From DAOUKH01 sp965219875 (lineage in GTDB: Bacteria; Chloroflexota; Dehalococcoidia; SHYB01): a stretch of 64,000 bases of DNA. The stretch covers positions 62,001-126,000 of the forward strand of contig CBDCOW010000006.1 in the NCBI GenBank assembly GCA_965219875.1, given 5' to 3'. Below, piece after piece: positions 57,002 to 64,000 of the stretch; within the stretch, counting starts at the first letter, position 1, and the number at the start of each line of letters is the position of its first letter. Below the pieces are notes generated by a model. It worked only from the letters and a program-made list of their open reading frames with translations, was not told where the DNA came from and made no database searches. The translations under genes and the position numbers were made by a program.

Positions 57002-57880
57002 TCAGGTGTCCAGCTTGAACGCGGCGATGGCGTTCTCGCGCAAGAACTTGGGCCAGACGTGCTCCCGGAGCTCCAGCCCTTCCAGGTCGGACTGGAGGCG
57101 TTCGTAGGAGAGACCGGGGTAGTAGCCGGAGTACATGACCCGGTCTGCGCCCCGCGTATTGGCGTAGTACATGACGGCCTTGGGGTAGTGCTTGGGAGCG
57201 AAGCCGGAGGTCATGTAGTAGAGGTTGGGCCACTTGAGCATGAGCTTCACGCACATGGCCTCCCAGGGTTCGCCGCCGTGCATCATCACGACCTTGAGCT
57301 CGGGGAAGAACCACAGCGGTTCGTCAAGGTAGATGGGGTTCTGGATCTCGCCGGGGACGCGCGGACCGGGGAGGCCGACGGTCATGACGACCGGGAGGTC
57401 GAGCTCGATGGCCTTGACGTAGAGGGGGTAGTAGACCTTGTCGTTGGGCGGCTTCTGCAAGGAGAACGGCGAGACGTTCAGGGCCTTGACGAGGGGATTG
57501 CCCCGGGCGTAGGCCTCGATCTTGCGCACCATCTCCATCCCTTCGTCGGGGTCGACGGCGAGCTTCCCGTAGAAGCGGCCGGGGTAGGCGTCCATGATCT
57601 TGAGCGTTTCGTCCACGTTCTCCTCGTGGAGGGCGACAATCGCCCGCTCCACGCCGAAGCGGTCCATCATCTCGATGGTCTCGTCGGGGGTGCGGCGCTG
57701 CGTCGCGCGTTCGGCGGCCTCCTGCTTGAAGAGGTGTTGGGAGGGATGGCCGTAGCCGAGGCTGTCCGGGTCGCGGAAGAGGCGCGCCGCCTTTCCCGCC
57801 ATGTTGCGGGGCTCGCCCCACAGCGGTTCGAGGCTGCAATCGATCGCCGGTATTCCGCGTACGAGACCCACCTGCGTCAT
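57002..57880 (-). CDS. Amidohydrolase-like TIM-barrel protein with degenerate metal site
   Basis: 292 aa from ATG 57880. The overall fold follows the ACMSD-like family (VKALNVSPFSLQKPPNDKVY, ELKVVMMHGGEPWEAMCVKL, HVWPKFLRENAIAAFKLDT). The usual first motif DxHxH is replaced by AIDCSLEPLWGEPRN and the final Asp segment by DRVMYSGYYPGLSYE. With two metal motifs altered it may not be a hydrolase of the canonical type. It is divergent from the SDR gene at 58003. Confidence 0.75.
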   Translation of the reverse strand: MTQVGLVRGIPAIDCSLEPLWGEPRNMAGKAARLFRDPDSLGYGHPSQHLFKQEAAERATQRRTPDETIEMMDRFGVERAIVALHEENVDETLKIMDAYPGRFYGKLAVDPDEGMEMVRKIEAYARGNPLVKALNVSPFSLQKPPNDKVYYPLYVKAIELDLPVVMTVGLPGPRVPGEIQNPIYLDEPLWFFPELKVVMMHGGEPWEAMCVKLMLKWPNLYYMTSGFAPKHYPKAVMYYANTRGADRVMYSGYYPGLSYERLQSDLEGLELREHVWPKFLRENAIAAFKLDT

Positions 57881-58002
57881 GGCCGTCCTCCTGGGGCCTG
57901 ACGGCCCCTCGCGGGGGATTGTAGCGCCCAACGGCAAGCGCCGCGCCGGGCATATCGGCGGCGATGGTAGGATGTGGCGGCTCCGCGGCAGGGAACGATC
58001 CG

Positions 58003-58794
58003 ATGGACTTCTCCGGCAAAGTTGCACTGGTAACCGGCTCAAGCCGTGGTCTCGGCAAGGCCCTGGCTATCGAGTTCGCGAAGGCTGGGGCCTCGGTGAT
58101 CGTGGCGGCGCGCTCGGAGAGGACCGGCAAGCTGCCGGGCACCATCGGCGAGACCGTGGCCGAGATCGAGGCGCTGGGCGGAAAGGCGGCGGCGGTCCGC
58201 GCCAACGTGGCGCGCGAGGAGGACGTCGCCCACCTGGCCGAGGCGTCGTTGGAGGCGTTCGGGCAGGTCGACGTCCTGGTCAACAACGCGGGGATCAGCA
58301 TGCCGTACAACCAGTTGGCGTGGGAGATTCCGGCCAAGGGCTGGGACCTGCTCACGGCGATCAACATCCGCGCCCCGTTTCGCCTGTCGAGCCTGCTGCT
58401 ACCCCAGATGATCGAGCGCGGCGGGGGCTCCATCGTCAACATCTCGTCGATGGCGGCGGCGAACAACTACTCGGGGGTGCAGGATAGCGACGGGTCGGTG
58501 AACCGCGTCAGCGTGGCCTACGGGATGAGCAAGGCGGCGCTAGAGCGGTTCTCGACCGGCCTGGCCGACCACGCCAAGGAATACAACATCGCGGTCAACG
58601 CGTTGAGTCCAGGCGCGCCCACCTGGTCGGAGGGCTTCGCCGGACACCTCAGCAGCGCCGACCACTCCCGCTGGCGGTCGCCCTACAAGTACTTCACCAA
58701 GGCGGCCCTCTTCCTCGCCGGTCAAGACGGGGCCGGGGTCACCGGCGGCGTCTTCCTCGACCACAGGCTGTGCCGGGAGCACGGATTGGTCTAA
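58003..58794 (+). CDS. Short-chain dehydrogenase/reductase
   Basis: 263 aa from ATG 58003. Cofactor loop VALVTGSSRGLGKALAIEFA near residue 8, NNAGISMPYN near 98, catalytic Ser in GGSIVNISSMAAANNY and Tyr-Lys in VAYGMSKAALERFS. Classical SDR of standard length. The Arg in AARSERTGK after the second strand suggests NADPH preference. Substrate unknown; it could serve a beta-hydroxyacyl-CoA or alcohol step of the nearby catabolic genes. Confidence 0.9.
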   Translation: MDFSGKVALVTGSSRGLGKALAIEFAKAGASVIVAARSERTGKLPGTIGETVAEIEALGGKAAAVRANVAREEDVAHLAEASLEAFGQVDVLVNNAGISMPYNQLAWEIPAKGWDLLTAINIRAPFRLSSLLLPQMIERGGGSIVNISSMAAANNYSGVQDSDGSVNRVSVAYGMSKAALERFSTGLADHAKEYNIAVNALSPGAPTWSEGFAGHLSSADHSRWRSPYKYFTKAALFLAGQDGAGVTGGVFLDHRLCREHGLV

Positions 58795-58838
58795 GGCGCC
58801 GCACTGCCCCTCTTTCCTCCACTTTCGACCTCAGGGCA

Positions 58839-59384
58839 CTACGATCCGGGTAACGCAGTGGTCGAGCAGTGATACAAGTCCATCAGATCAACGATTGCAC
58901 TCGGGTTTCCTATCGGCTCACCCATCGCTATGTCTCGCCAAGTCGCTTGTTCGAGGTAGTCGGTTACACGTTCCCTGTTGCTCCAGCCGTTCGATCGACA
59001 CTCGGCAAAGGCCCGCACGAAGTCCACCATTTGAGTCGTAGCATTTTCCCTTACAGCTTCCCAGTCGTTGCCGTCTTTCGGTTCGGTCGCGGCTCTCAAG
59101 GAGTCCACAGCCTCTTCAAGCGCCTCCAGTAGCGACTCAAGAGAATCAGTGTTGATTCTTACCTCTTCAGGCACATCGGTCAGTTCTGCTTCAAGTGCCG
59201 CCAATCGTGATTCAAGCGCCCTGGCATCGACTCTAGCCTCTTCAATCGCACTGGTCAGTTCTGTGATGGCGACGGTAAGCCCTTCGACATTATCGTCTGT
59301 CCGGGCGCGTTCACATCCGAGAGTCAGGACGAGAACCGATAGGGTTAGTAGAGCCAAGATTGCTACTGCTCGTTCGACTCTCAT
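58839..59384 (-). CDS. Coiled-coil lipoprotein of unknown function
   Basis: 181 aa. Hydrophobic signal with lipobox LTLGC at about residue 24. Residues 33-105 are a heptad-rich coiled coil (LTSAIEEARVDARALESRLA, SLESLLEALEEAVDSLRAAT). A C-terminal domain with two Cys (FAECRSNGW and DLYHCSTT) may form a disulfide. GC is lower than average. No family recognised. It resembles the lipoprotein at 37375 in architecture but lacks its acidic tail. Confidence 0.65.
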   Translation of the reverse strand: MRVERAVAILALLTLSVLVLTLGCERARTDDNVEGLTVAITELTSAIEEARVDARALESRLAALEAELTDVPEEVRINTDSLESLLEALEEAVDSLRAATEPKDGNDWEAVRENATTQMVDFVRAFAECRSNGWSNRERVTDYLEQATWRDIAMGEPIGNPSAIVDLMDLYHCSTTALPGS

Positions 59385-59458
59385 GGCACCTCCCGTTGCT
59401 TAGCGGGCATGTTCTTCTCCCTAAAAGACACCAACCTTCAGAATGGGCACGCGCCGCG

Positions 59459-59821
59459 TTACGACAGCTTCTTCAGCGTGCGCTTGGGGGCGATGAGGTG
59501 GAAGCTCTCCAGGATGAGCGCCTCGACCTCGCCCCAGTCCTCCACGTCGGTGAGGTCCATCGTGACCCAGCCATGTTGGCCCACGTACTTCGAGCGGGTG
59601 AATCGCGGGTCCGCAACGCGCGCCTCGGCGTGAGGTTTCTCCAGTTTGAGGCCCACCGACGGCCTGCCGTCCTCCTCGCCGTAGCCGGCAAAGATCTTCT
59701 CTCCAACGCGGAAGTAGGGAGAGCCCCAGGTCAACGTCTCCTTCGTGTCGGGCAAGGCAAGGCAGGTCTCACGCAGCTTCTCCAGCGGGTCGGCCGCCAC
59801 GTTCCTCACCTCGGCGTTCAT
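59459..59821 (-). CDS. MmcQ/YjbR family protein
   Basis: 120 aa from ATG 59821; the longer upstream frame overlaps the CoA transferase start and is not real. LRETCLALPDTKETLTWGSP, YFRVGEKIFAGYGEEDGRPS and VGQHGWVTMDLTDVEDWGEV match the YjbR/CyaY-like fold of this family, which is thought to bind DNA in some members. Function unknown. Divergent from the CoA transferase at 59874. Confidence 0.85.
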   Translation of the reverse strand: MNAEVRNVAADPLEKLRETCLALPDTKETLTWGSPYFRVGEKIFAGYGEEDGRPSVGLKLEKPHAEARVADPRFTRSKYVGQHGWVTMDLTDVEDWGEVEALILESFHLIAPKRTLKKLS

Positions 59822-59873
59822 ATTGAGAATGCGTAGTATCATCGGGCATCGCGTTGCCGGGAGGAAGCCCCTG

Positions 59874-62315
59874 TTGCGGCCACTCGAAGGATCGATCGTG
59901 CTCGAAATCGCCGAAGGCGCCGCGGCACCGCTCTGCGGGCGGCTACTCAGCGAGCTTGGCGCGCGCGTCATCAAGGTCGAGCCGCCGGAGGGCGACGTCT
60001 CCCGGCGCTACGGCCCCTTCCCCGCGTCGGGCCCCGACCCCGAGCTCAGCGGTCTCTTCATCTACCAGAACGCCGGCAAGGAGAGTGTCGTCCTCGACTG
60101 GCGCTCCGGAGATGCCGCGGACACGCTGCTCGACCTCGCCTCCTACGCAGACATCCTCATCGACGACATCCGCCCCATCGACGCCGCTCGGGCCGGCATC
60201 GACTTCGACGCCCTCCGCGAGCGCAACCCCGGCCTGGTCCGCGTCTCGCTCACCCCCTTCGGCCAGACCGGCCCCTGCGCCGACTGGGACGCCGAGCACC
60301 TCACGCTTTCGCACATGGGCGGCGAGGGCTACGTCCTCCCCGGAGCCAACTCCGACCCCGAGAACACGTTTGCCGGCCGCCCTCCCATTCAGATCGGCGG
60401 GCTTATCGCCGACGCCCATGCCGGTTACATGGCTGCCATCGCGGCCATCGGCGCCGTCGCCGTACGCGACCGTTCCGGCGTGGGCCAGCACGTGGATATT
60501 TCCAAGTGGGAAGCGGAGCTCATTCCGAACCGCGGCATCCTCGATGAATGGAACAACCAGGGGCAAGAGACTGGGCGGGCCAGCCCCACGCAGGCCACGA
60601 TGCTCCTCCTCCCGTGCAAGGACGGCCTGCTCTACATCACCTTCCACCGCGACGAGCAGTTCGAGCGGCTGGCCAACCTTCTCGGCAAGGAGGAGTGGAA
60701 GACCGACCCCCGCCTCGCAACGCCAATCCTCCGCGGCCAGCACCGCGAGATCTACATCTCTACCGTCGTCGAATGGCTCGAAGACAAGCGGGGCGAGGAG
60801 GTCTTCCACATCCTTGAGAGCCGCGGCATGATGGCGACCTACTTCGCCCAAGCCTCGGAGATCCTCGCTAGCGAGCATTGGAAAGCGCTCGGTGTCTTCG
60901 CCGACGTCGAGAGCTCAGGCGGCGTGCGCGTCACCGTCCCGCGTCCCCTTTACTTCGTAGAGGATGGCGACGACGGCGAGGCGCCCCGCGCCCCCGCCCT
61001 CGGCGAGCACACCGCCGCCGTGCTCGCCGAAGTGGAACGGGCCAAGGCTGAACAGGCCCCGGCGGACGGCGTCACGGCCCACGCACGCCCACCGTCCCCG
61101 CTTTCCGCACCGCCGCCCCTGGCCGGCGTGCGCATCCTCGACCTGTCATGGATCGCCGCCGGGCCCGCGGCGACGAATCTGCTCGGCTGCCTCGGCGCCG
61201 AGATGATCCGGCTCGAATCGGCCAAGCGCATCGACCTGGTGCGCTTCAAGGGTTCGATCGTGATCCCCGGCGGCGACCCGGAGCGCGCCCCGCTCTTCAA
61301 CGCGCTCAACTTCAACAAGCAGGGCGTTGTCCTCGACCTCAAGCGCCCCGAATCGCTCGACATCGTCTACGACCTCGTGAAGAGCTGCGACGCCGTCATC
61401 GACAACATGCGCCCCGGCGTCATGGAGACGCTCGCGCTCGGGCCCGACGTGCTCAGGCAGCACAACCCGACGCTCGTCACCGTCTCGGCATCCGGCTTCG
61501 GGCCCCGCGGGCCCCAGCGCGACTATCCCGCCATCGCCCCCATCCTCGGCGGCTCCGCCGGCGTCAGTACGATCACCGGCTACCCCGACGGCGGCCCCTA
61601 CATCGGCAACTACCCCATCGACCTGCGCACGGGCTCGACCATCGCCTTCGCCATCATCGCGGCGCTTGCCGAGCGCTCCCGAACAGGTAAGGGCCGCCAC
61701 GTCGACCTCTCGTCGGTTGCCTCGATCATGACCTTGTTCGGGCACACCTTCACCGAGCCCGCCCTATCGGGAACGAACCCCGGGCGCACCGCCAACCGGC
61801 ACCCCTGGATGTCGCCCCACGGCGTCTTCCCCAGCCTCGGCGAGGCGCAATGGGTCACCATCGCCGCACGAACGGAAGACGAGTGGCGCGCGCTGTGCGC
61901 CGCGATGGGCACGCCGTCACTGGCCGACGACCCCCGCTTCGCCACCATGGCCGACCGGTATGCCAACAACGACGCCCTCGAAGCAGTCATTGGCCAGTGG
62001 ACCGCCGGTCTCACCAATTGGGAAGTCTCCAAGCGGCTACAGAAGGCCGGCATCGCGGCCATGCCATCGATGAGCAACCGGATGATCGCCGAGCACCCCC
62101 ATCTGCGCGAGCGCGGCGCATTCTGGGAGTGCCCACACCCTGTCATGGGGCCGGTCATCCTGCCGCGCCCGCCCTGGCGCTTCGAGAGCTTCGATACCTT
62201 CTTCCGGCGGCCCACCCCCATGCTCGGCGAGCATACCCACGAGGTCATGACCGAGCTCCTCGGCTACTCCGAGGCCGAGACCGCCCGCCTCGACGACCTC
62301 GGCATCTTCGTCTAA
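59874..62315 (+). CDS. Fused tandem CaiB/BaiF-type (family III) CoA transferase
   Basis: 813 aa from TTG 59874, which has GGGAGG 9 bp upstream; ATG 59829 would leave only 7 bp to the divergent gene. Domain 1 (about 1-385): LEIAEGAAAPLCGRLLSELG. Domain 2 (about 415-813): GVRILDLSWIAAGPAATNLL. At the catalytic Asp position domain 1 has Glu (GQHVDISKWEAE) and domain 2 Ala (GRHVDLSSVASIM), the reverse of the arrangement in the fused protein at 3275. Followed by a single-domain paralogue 27 bp downstream, probably co-transcribed. Confidence 0.87.
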   Translation: MRPLEGSIVLEIAEGAAAPLCGRLLSELGARVIKVEPPEGDVSRRYGPFPASGPDPELSGLFIYQNAGKESVVLDWRSGDAADTLLDLASYADILIDDIRPIDAARAGIDFDALRERNPGLVRVSLTPFGQTGPCADWDAEHLTLSHMGGEGYVLPGANSDPENTFAGRPPIQIGGLIADAHAGYMAAIAAIGAVAVRDRSGVGQHVDISKWEAELIPNRGILDEWNNQGQETGRASPTQATMLLLPCKDGLLYITFHRDEQFERLANLLGKEEWKTDPRLATPILRGQHREIYISTVVEWLEDKRGEEVFHILESRGMMATYFAQASEILASEHWKALGVFADVESSGGVRVTVPRPLYFVEDGDDGEAPRAPALGEHTAAVLAEVERAKAEQAPADGVTAHARPPSPLSAPPPLAGVRILDLSWIAAGPAATNLLGCLGAEMIRLESAKRIDLVRFKGSIVIPGGDPERAPLFNALNFNKQGVVLDLKRPESLDIVYDLVKSCDAVIDNMRPGVMETLALGPDVLRQHNPTLVTVSASGFGPRGPQRDYPAIAPILGGSAGVSTITGYPDGGPYIGNYPIDLRTGSTIAFAIIAALAERSRTGKGRHVDLSSVASIMTLFGHTFTEPALSGTNPGRTANRHPWMSPHGVFPSLGEAQWVTIAARTEDEWRALCAAMGTPSLADDPRFATMADRYANNDALEAVIGQWTAGLTNWEVSKRLQKAGIAAMPSMSNRMIAEHPHLRERGAFWECPHPVMGPVILPRPPWRFESFDTFFRRPTPMLGEHTHEVMTELLGYSEAETARLDDLGIFV

Positions 62316-62342
62316 GTCCGCCCCGCGGGGCAGGAGGATAAC

Positions 62343-63542
62343 GTGAGCGACGGCTACAACCTGCTCGAAGGCATCCGCGTCCTCGAAATTGCCCTCGCGA
62401 CCCCCAACGCGCTCGGCATGCACCTCGCCGACATGGGGGCCGAGGTCCTCAAGATCGAGGAGCCGCCTGAGGGCGACTACGTCCGTCTCATCGGCGACCA
62501 GCTCGCCGGCGCCAGCCTGCTCCACCACCGATGGAACCGCGGCAAAAAGAGCGTCACGCTCAGCCTGAAGACCGACGAGGGCCGCCGCCTCTTCTTCGAG
62601 CTCGTCCAGAAGTCGCATGTCGTTGTCGATGGCCTCCGAGCCGGCGCCGTCGACCGGTTCGGCGTGGGTTACGAGGCCGTCAAGGCCGTCAATCCCTCGA
62701 TCGTCTGGCTATCGTTCAACGCCACGGGGCAGTCCGGCCCCTACCGCGACCTCGCCACCCACAGCACGGGGTTCGACTCCTACGCCGGCCTCCTCACCCC
62801 GTCGATTCGCGACGACGGCCTCGCCACGCTGGGCCGCGAAAACCTCATCGGCATCCAAGCCGCGCCTCTGTACGCCGCGCTCGGCGTCCTCTCCGCCGTG
62901 ATCCGCTCCCTGCGCACCGGCGAGGGGAGCCGGCTGGAGACGTCCCACTTCGACGCCTGCGCCGCCTGGGCCGGGGAGGGCGTCGACCGCGCGCTGAACG
63001 GCGTCCCGGGATCGGACGAGGGGATGGGGCCCGCGGTGCGCCATCAGGCCTACCGGACGAAGGACGACCGCTTCATCATCTTCCAGTGCTCGGAGGACAA
63101 GTTCTGGGTGAACTTCTGCGAGAACGTGGGCCGCCCCGACCTTCTGGAAGGGCACGAGCGCAAGAAGGTCTTCTCCCACGCCCGCGGCGACGAGGGGCTG
63201 CGCAAGGAGATCGCCGACATCATTCTCACCAAGACACGCCACGAATGGGTCGATTTCTTCCTCGAACACAACGCGGCGGGCTCCCCGGTCAACGCCCCCG
63301 AGGAGCTCATCGACGACCCGCACTTCCAGTCGCGCGGCATGCTCTTCGATCAGGACTACCCTGATCACGGCACACTGAGATGGCTAGGCTCCCCCCTCAA
63401 GGTCGACGGGCAGGCTTTCTCCACGCCTCACGCGCCGCTCGCCGGCGAGCACACCGCCGAGGTCCTCGCCGGCGTCCTCGGCCTATCGAGCGGGGAGATC
63501 GAAGAGTTGGAGCGGTCGGGGGCGGCCTCCCGGCGGGGCTAA
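62343..63542 (+). CDS. CaiB/BaiF-type (family III) CoA transferase, single domain
   Basis: 399 aa from GTG 62343 with GGAGG 7 bp upstream. EGIRVLEIALATPNALGMHL, ADMGAEVLKIEEPPEGDYVR and WNRGKKSVTLSLKTDEGRRL form the family III N-terminal region. The catalytic Asp is kept in GEGSRLETSHFDACAAWAG. Normal length for the family. It may work with the fused protein upstream, or on a second acid. Confidence 0.9.
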   Translation: MSDGYNLLEGIRVLEIALATPNALGMHLADMGAEVLKIEEPPEGDYVRLIGDQLAGASLLHHRWNRGKKSVTLSLKTDEGRRLFFELVQKSHVVVDGLRAGAVDRFGVGYEAVKAVNPSIVWLSFNATGQSGPYRDLATHSTGFDSYAGLLTPSIRDDGLATLGRENLIGIQAAPLYAALGVLSAVIRSLRTGEGSRLETSHFDACAAWAGEGVDRALNGVPGSDEGMGPAVRHQAYRTKDDRFIIFQCSEDKFWVNFCENVGRPDLLEGHERKKVFSHARGDEGLRKEIADIILTKTRHEWVDFFLEHNAAGSPVNAPEELIDDPHFQSRGMLFDQDYPDHGTLRWLGSPLKVDGQAFSTPHAPLAGEHTAEVLAGVLGLSSGEIEELERSGAASRRG

Positions 63543-63586
63543 TAGCTCGCCTGGACCTGCCAGGTTAGGGGAATGGGGGCTGCTGC

Positions 63587-63592
63587 TATAAT
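63587..63592 (+). promoter_or_regulatory. -10 box (TATAAT) upstream of the DUF2442 gene
   Basis: TATAAT 18 bp before ATG 63611, leaving a leader of about 12 bases. TTAGGG at 63565-63570 is a weak -35 candidate. Confidence 0.45.
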
Positions 63593-63610
63593 CGGCGGCG
63601 GAGGGCGTGG

Positions 63611-63895
63611 ATGGTTCACCCCGAAGAAGTAGCGGCGCGCGAGGGCTACCGGATATGGCTCCGGTACGACGACGGCGCCTGTGGCGAGATAGATTTGTCC
63701 GACCTCGCAGCAGGCATCGTGTTCGCGGCCTGGAGCGACCGGGCCTTCTTTGAGTCCGTGCGTCTCACGCCGCATCGCTCAATCGCTTGGGGCGAGGAGA
63801 TCGAACTCTGCCCGGACGCCCTGTACATGCGGTTGACAGGCAAGTCTGTAGAGGAAGTCATGCCCGCCGCGCGCGGCTTGACGACTAGTGCCTGA
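63611..63895 (+). CDS. DUF2442 family protein
   Basis: 94 aa. EGYRIWLRYDDGACGEIDLS and GEEIELCPDALYMRLTGKSV fit DUF2442, small proteins usually encoded beside DUF4160. The next gene, DUF4160, overlaps by 8 bp. The pair is often listed among toxin-antitoxin-like modules without experimental proof. In this locus DUF2442 comes first. Confidence 0.75.
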   Translation: MVHPEEVAAREGYRIWLRYDDGACGEIDLSDLAAGIVFAAWSDRAFFESVRLTPHRSIAWGEEIELCPDALYMRLTGKSVEEVMPAARGLTTSA

Positions 63896-64000
63896 GCTCT
63901 CCAGGTTCTACGGAATCGTCATCCGCATGTATTACGCCGACCACGCGCCTCCGCACTTTCACGCGACTTATCAGGGAGAGGAGGCCGTAGTCGCTATCGG
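63888..64000 (+). CDS. DUF4160 family protein, 3' end outside the window
   Basis: Partial: GTG 63888 to the window end, 37 codons. PELSRFYGIVIRMYYADHAP, then PPHFHATYQGEEAVVAIG, is the DUF4160 N-terminus with the conserved PPHFHA motif. It overlaps the DUF2442 gene by 8 bp, so the two are co-translated. Confidence 0.75.
   Translation, partial: MPELSRFYGIVIRMYYADHAPPHFHATYQGEEAVVAI

Overview
The window is GC-rich bacterial DNA with short intergenic gaps, many GTG/TTG starts and several TATAAT boxes close to start codons. Gene content points to the Chloroflexota, most likely a Dehalococcoidia/SAR202-type lineage: repeated CaiB-type CoA transferases, LLM-class flavin monooxygenase-like proteins, ACMSD-like amidohydrolases, thiolase-like/OB-fold pairs and MaoC-like hydratases, beside a CopC/CopD/cytochrome c fusion. 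This assignment is inferred from gene content; no rRNA gene is present.

Layout. 1-2.5 kb: the end of a mycothiol-dependent (DinB-like) protein, then an Xre-ImmA/IrrE regulator with a DUF4411 PIN-like protein (probable toxin-antitoxin pair). 2.5-11.2 kb: membrane protein, fused double CaiB CoA transferase, a tRNA-thiolation pair (TtuA plus a ThiS/TtuB-like sulfur carrier), TPR protein, ilvD, yifB. 11.2-16 kb: hicAB with a broken hicA, an unknown protein, a Gfo/Idh/MocA oxidoreductase, an LLM oxidoreductase, leucine dehydrogenase. 16-21 kb: pabB-ribD-ribE-ribBA-ribH, making para-aminobenzoate precursor and riboflavin; pabB is frameshifted. 21-30.5 kb: cysteine synthase, peroxiredoxin, YchF, SIMPL lipoprotein, ECF sigma factor with a probable anti-sigma protein, signal peptidase I, an NDP-forming acyl-CoA synthetase-like protein. 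30.5-34 kb: EVE-like protein and a first thiolase-like/OB-fold/hydratase module. 34-39.5 kb: a minus-strand copper/cell-envelope cluster. 39.7-51.6 kb: PH-domain protein, crotonase, two amidohydrolases, cupin, LLM protein, and a second hydratase/thiolase-like/OB-fold module, then a YceI lipoprotein. 51.6-53 kb: an IS5-like element. 53-64 kb: three more amidohydrolases, another LLM protein, an XRE-NYN regulator/nuclease with a clear operator, an SDR, two further CaiB proteins, and a DUF2442/DUF4160 pair cut by the window end.

The catabolic genes fit together: CoA transferases and the acyl-CoA synthetase-like protein would activate acids, the MaoC-like and crotonase proteins act on enoyl-CoA intermediates, the thiolase-like/OB-fold pairs would cleave or condense carbon chains, and LLM enzymes and amidohydrolases would open or oxidise unusual substrates. 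No substrate can be named from sequence.

The most unusual structure is in the intergenic DNA. The IS5-like element (51712-52918) and short non-coding elements with the same ends sit in the three-base loops of CTCCC-N3-GGGAG palindromes and duplicate the loop. The short elements carry such a palindrome near their own centre, and the IS is nested in exactly that site of one of them. An unoccupied site with related flanks is present at 46467. Three single-base frameshifts (hicA, pabB, an OB-fold gene) are either real decay or consensus errors.
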